Shown: in pieces, positions 18,400 through 20,839 of the stretch
Position numbering within the stretch: the stretch's first letter is position 1
How the letters are laid out: each line of letters begins with the position of its first letter
Assembly: GCA_015680685.1 (NCBI GenBank)
Contig: MNCI01009519.1
Span: 358,952-379,790 of the forward strand
DNA length: 20,839 bases
Direction: 5' to 3'
DNA from: Gnetum montanum
Taxonomy: Eukaryota; Streptophyta; Gnetopsida; Gnetales; Gnetaceae
Translations under genes and position numbers: made by a program
Notes under the pieces: model-generated
What the model was told of the DNA's origin: nothing
What the model saw: only the letters and a program-made list of their open reading frames with translations
The model's database searches: none

Positions 18400-18660
18400 A
18401 AGAAATAGGGCTAGACAAGTTGAGCATGCATAAGCTAGGTGGTCAAACTGGTGTGAGTAAGCTAGGTGTGTGTAAATTGAGCATGTGCAAACTGGCTTGA
18501 GTGTGAGTAAGCTGACAGCGTGAGCAAGCTGATAGTGTGAGCAAGCTGGCTTGAGCAAGTTGTCTTGGCAAGCTGGTGTGAGTAATAGAGGTTAGCGTGA
18601 GTAAGTCAAGCTAAGCATATGTAAGCTAGCTTGGTAAGCTGGGGTTTAGTTTCAGTGCTT
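18400..18660 (-). repeat. Tandem repeats in the Tat leader
   Basis: Short units with the core AGCTTGCTCACGC or AGCTTACTCACAC (minus strand), spaced 20-35 bp, about ten in number. They lie between the PBS-like site and the gag start. The core is shared with the 28-bp array at 8010-8148 next to the other Tat LTR. Confidence 0.7.
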
Positions 18661-18723
18661 GGTTTGCACAACGTTTGAACAGGTAGCGTGATCAACATTT
18701 TGATAGGACGGTAAAAAAATTTG

Positions 18724-18742
18724 GGCCCTCCTTCTAGCGTCA
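18724..18742 (-). promoter_or_regulatory. Possible primer-binding site of the Tat element
   Basis: On the minus strand TGACGCTAGAAGGAGGGCC lies 11 bases after the LTR end. With one transition (TGG for TGA) it would be complementary to a tRNA 3' end finishing in GCGCCA. I cannot name the tRNA from memory. Position and the near-TGG start are the only evidence. Confidence 0.45.
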
Positions 18743-18753
18743 ATTTACTATAC

Positions 18754-20263
18754 TGACTAAAATCTTTGGTGTAAGGCTATAAGGGAGAAGAAAACACTGA
18801 AAGATCACCGGATAGGTACAGCTAACCCTGCCTTTGCATGAGGGAAAGCTAGAAAGGAAAACAAAGGCAGAGTGCCTTGGATGGACTGCACGCAAATCAA
18901 CCAACGACTTCCCCGAACATGAGCTATAGATTACACTGGGGTTATCGAGACTGATGTACGAAATGTAAAAAGTGACATGCAAAATGCAAATAGAGCGTAT
19001 AAGAAACTGTATTGTAAAAAAGGCGTAAATTGAATTTAAATTAGAATAAACAAAGTAAACAAGATAATGGAAGGCAAGAATGAATTGTATTTTATTGCTT
19101 ATAATAAATGTACACTAGTCAAAGCATAGCTGTGCATGTGGATGGCAGGTCAAGCGCTAAGCCCTGGGGTGATATTCTTGCAGGTGCTTGGATGCTATGA
19201 ATTAGGTGTGCATGAGCGTCCAAAAGTTACTAGTCAGTGTTTCCTAAGCTGTTAACCTTCAAAATTGCCAACCGTTTATGTGAATGGATGGGGTATTTAT
19301 AAGGTTTGACTAGGCTCAGGTATGGAACTCATAGATGGATCAATGGCTGAGAAATGAGAGGAAAACGGATCATGTGACAGGTGTTAGATGGACAGCTACG
19401 TGTCAATTAGATGTGCGTAGGTGGGCTACGTTCTTGACTAGATGCACTGTATCTTACAACGTGTATTGGCTTATGAAAGCTAGCTTACGCCCATGGAAGT
19501 GAATATAATTTGGAGTGTAAGAGCTTGAATATTTCACAAATGATGAAAATTTACAATGAAAATGATAATGTACAACAAGAGAGATTGACTTCGGCTCGCT
19601 TGAAACTTCTCGATCCCTGAATTGACTACTATAGGATGTCGATTTGAGTGGTTTTGTGGCTGTTTGAGGCATTTTTGTCTCACAAAAGCTCCTAATGTGA
19701 GTTGATTTTGTCTTGGTATGTCCTCAGCATGTGTTTGGTGTGCTTTTAACCAAGCGTGATCAGTAGTCACACTGTACTCATGCTGCACTCATGTTGCCAG
19801 CTTGACCTCAACGTGACCTAATGAAAATGATACATTTCATACTAATTTTTGATCCTTGAAGCCTGTTCTTTGAGTGCAACAATTTCCTAGCTATGATTGA
19901 CCCTGAGAGTGATCTGCAAGTCAAAAATTGAGCTTGGATGTGTCTTGTTTTAAACCACTTATGGTAGCTCATGCTGGACTCATGCTGCCAGCGTGACCTT
20001 AGTGTGAGCTATAAAAACTTGCAATTTTGGACCTGTAATCTAGAATTCTGGAGGCTGGGACTTGAAGTTGTTAATAATGAATCCTAAGGATGACTTGCAC
20101 ATTTGAAATAAAACCATTTTGACTTGATTTTAAGGCTCTCAGAGTTGCTCAAGTTGTAATCATGTTGCCAGCATGACCTCAACATGAGTGAGAAAATTTG
20201 TATAATTTGATCTAAAATTTGAACTCTCGAATGCTGAAACTTGAAGTGGACAACAGTGATCCT
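18754..20263 (-). mobile_element. Tat LTR, minus copy (5' LTR)
   Basis: Reverse-complement homologue of 8217-9417. On the minus strand it carries the subrepeats, TATAAATA at 19301-19294, AATAAA at 19096-19091, and the end ATTTTAGTCA at 18763-18754, followed by the PBS-like site. It keeps the roughly 320-bp segment (19479-19161, with the TATA box) that the + copy lost. At its outer end, similarity starts only at 20263, about 69 bp inside the + copy's proposed start, so the outer edge is truncated or rearranged. Confidence 0.8.
19294..19301 (-). promoter_or_regulatory. TATA box of the minus Tat LTR
   Basis: TATAAATA in the context CCTTATAAATACCCC on the minus strand, about 200 bases before the AATAAA signal. 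It is the only recognisable core promoter of this LTR family in the window. Confidence 0.6.
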
Positions 20264-20839
20264 TGAGACATAAGACTGATCCTTGAACCTCTTTCAGTAA
20301 CTTCACATCGCCACTCTAAGACTGATCCAGCCACTTGAGACATAAGAATGGTTCCACAAAACAACCACCATTCCACAAAGAGAAGAAAAGAGAAGTAGGA
20401 AGTGAGAGATAGGGGGCCTTAGAGAAAATATTTAGGCATAGGTGCATGCGGTTCAAGTTCCATAACCAACATGTGTAGCCCTTTTATTTGTCCAAGGGGT
20501 GTGCTTTGAATTTTCATTATTTTTATTTTTTTTGAAATGGAAGCCACACCATGCATGGACATATTCATGTCAAAGGGGTGTGCTTTGAATTCCCATTGTT
20601 TTATTATTATTGTTTGAAATGGAAATCATACCATGCAATGACATTATTTTGACTTCCTTTAGTGGGTGGTTTGGAATGGTAAGAAGTCCATGAAAAACAC
20701 TCAAACACTCAAGCAAGTAGAAGAGTACAAAGAGTAATGAGTCTCCTTGAAGTCACACCTTTTATAAACATTTGAATTCTTCCTAATTTCAGAACTACCA
20801 AGGTCAGTAATTGATTAAAATTTTCTTTAATGGAAAGGA
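20264..20839. repeat. Short repeats at the right edge; no gene seen
   Basis: Near the LTR edge two partial direct repeats occur: TTGAGACATAAGA at about 20263 and 20336, and TAAGACTGATCC at about 20271 and 20317. A 79-bp tandem duplication lies at about 20492-20648, each copy with AAGGGGTGTGCTTTGAATT and GAAATGGAARYCAYACCATG. The rest is A/T-rich without a recognisable frame or domain. Confidence 0.6.

Larger units (their letters stand above)
14345..20263 (-). mobile_element. Non-autonomous Tat element: LTR, gag-protease, 3' repeats
   Basis: On the minus strand the order is 5' LTR (20263-18754), PBS-like site (18742-18724), repeat-rich leader (18660-18400), one gag-protease frame (18398-14652) and a 3' minisatellite (14612-14345). 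RT, RNase H and integrase are absent, though present in autonomous Tat elements. The sequence goes from the protease straight to the repeats that elsewhere follow integrase. No 3' LTR is recognisable to the left. Gag-only or gag-protease-only LTR elements that depend on autonomous relatives are known in plants (TR-GAG type). Alternatively the pol part was deleted after insertion. Confidence 0.7.

Overview
The window is nuclear DNA of a land plant with a repeat-rich, probably large genome. It is AT-rich and looks CpG-poor. Everything recognisable is a plant-type retroelement: Tat-lineage Ty3/gypsy, LTR elements with a plant-specific gag-like protein, and a plant LINE. No intact host gene, tRNA, rRNA or CRISPR array was found. 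A gymnosperm or another plant that keeps old retroelements would fit, but nothing here fixes the species.

Layout, left to right. 1-919 is an LTR of 'family A' (ends TGATNAG...CTYATCA) whose upstream part is an AT-rich 36/72-bp tandem array. 920-2550 is AT-rich DNA with a small repeat cluster. About 2580-4821 is a badly decayed LINE on the + strand, with a DUF4283-like region, a CCHC-type knuckle and an endonuclease domain. It is cut off before the reverse transcriptase by a minus-strand family A LTR (4822-5673), with that element's 3' internal end at 5674-about 6170. 6188-9417 is the 3' part of a + strand Tat element: integrase C-terminus, a minisatellite, an antisense ORF of 177 codons, a 28-bp array and the 3' LTR. 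9420-11597 is the 3' part of a gag-like/coiled-coil pseudogene, followed by a PPT-like site and a second family A LTR (11836-12779). That LTR is followed by the 5' part of a related gag-like pseudogene (12833-13919). 14345-20263 is a second Tat element on the minus strand: 5' LTR (20263-18754), possible PBS, repeat-rich leader, one very long gag-protease frame (18398-14652), then directly the 3' minisatellite. It has no RT, RNase H or integrase. The last 570 bases hold only short repeats.

Nothing here is expected to make a full-length protein. The most informative features are the way the coding regions decayed (long frames with many in-frame stops but no visible frameshift), the antisense ORF next to the Tat 3' LTR, the gag-protease-only Tat element, the inverted pair of Tat LTRs, and the family A LTR that serves as the 3' end of one copy and the 5' end of another. 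All domain names rest on reading motifs by eye; no database search was run.
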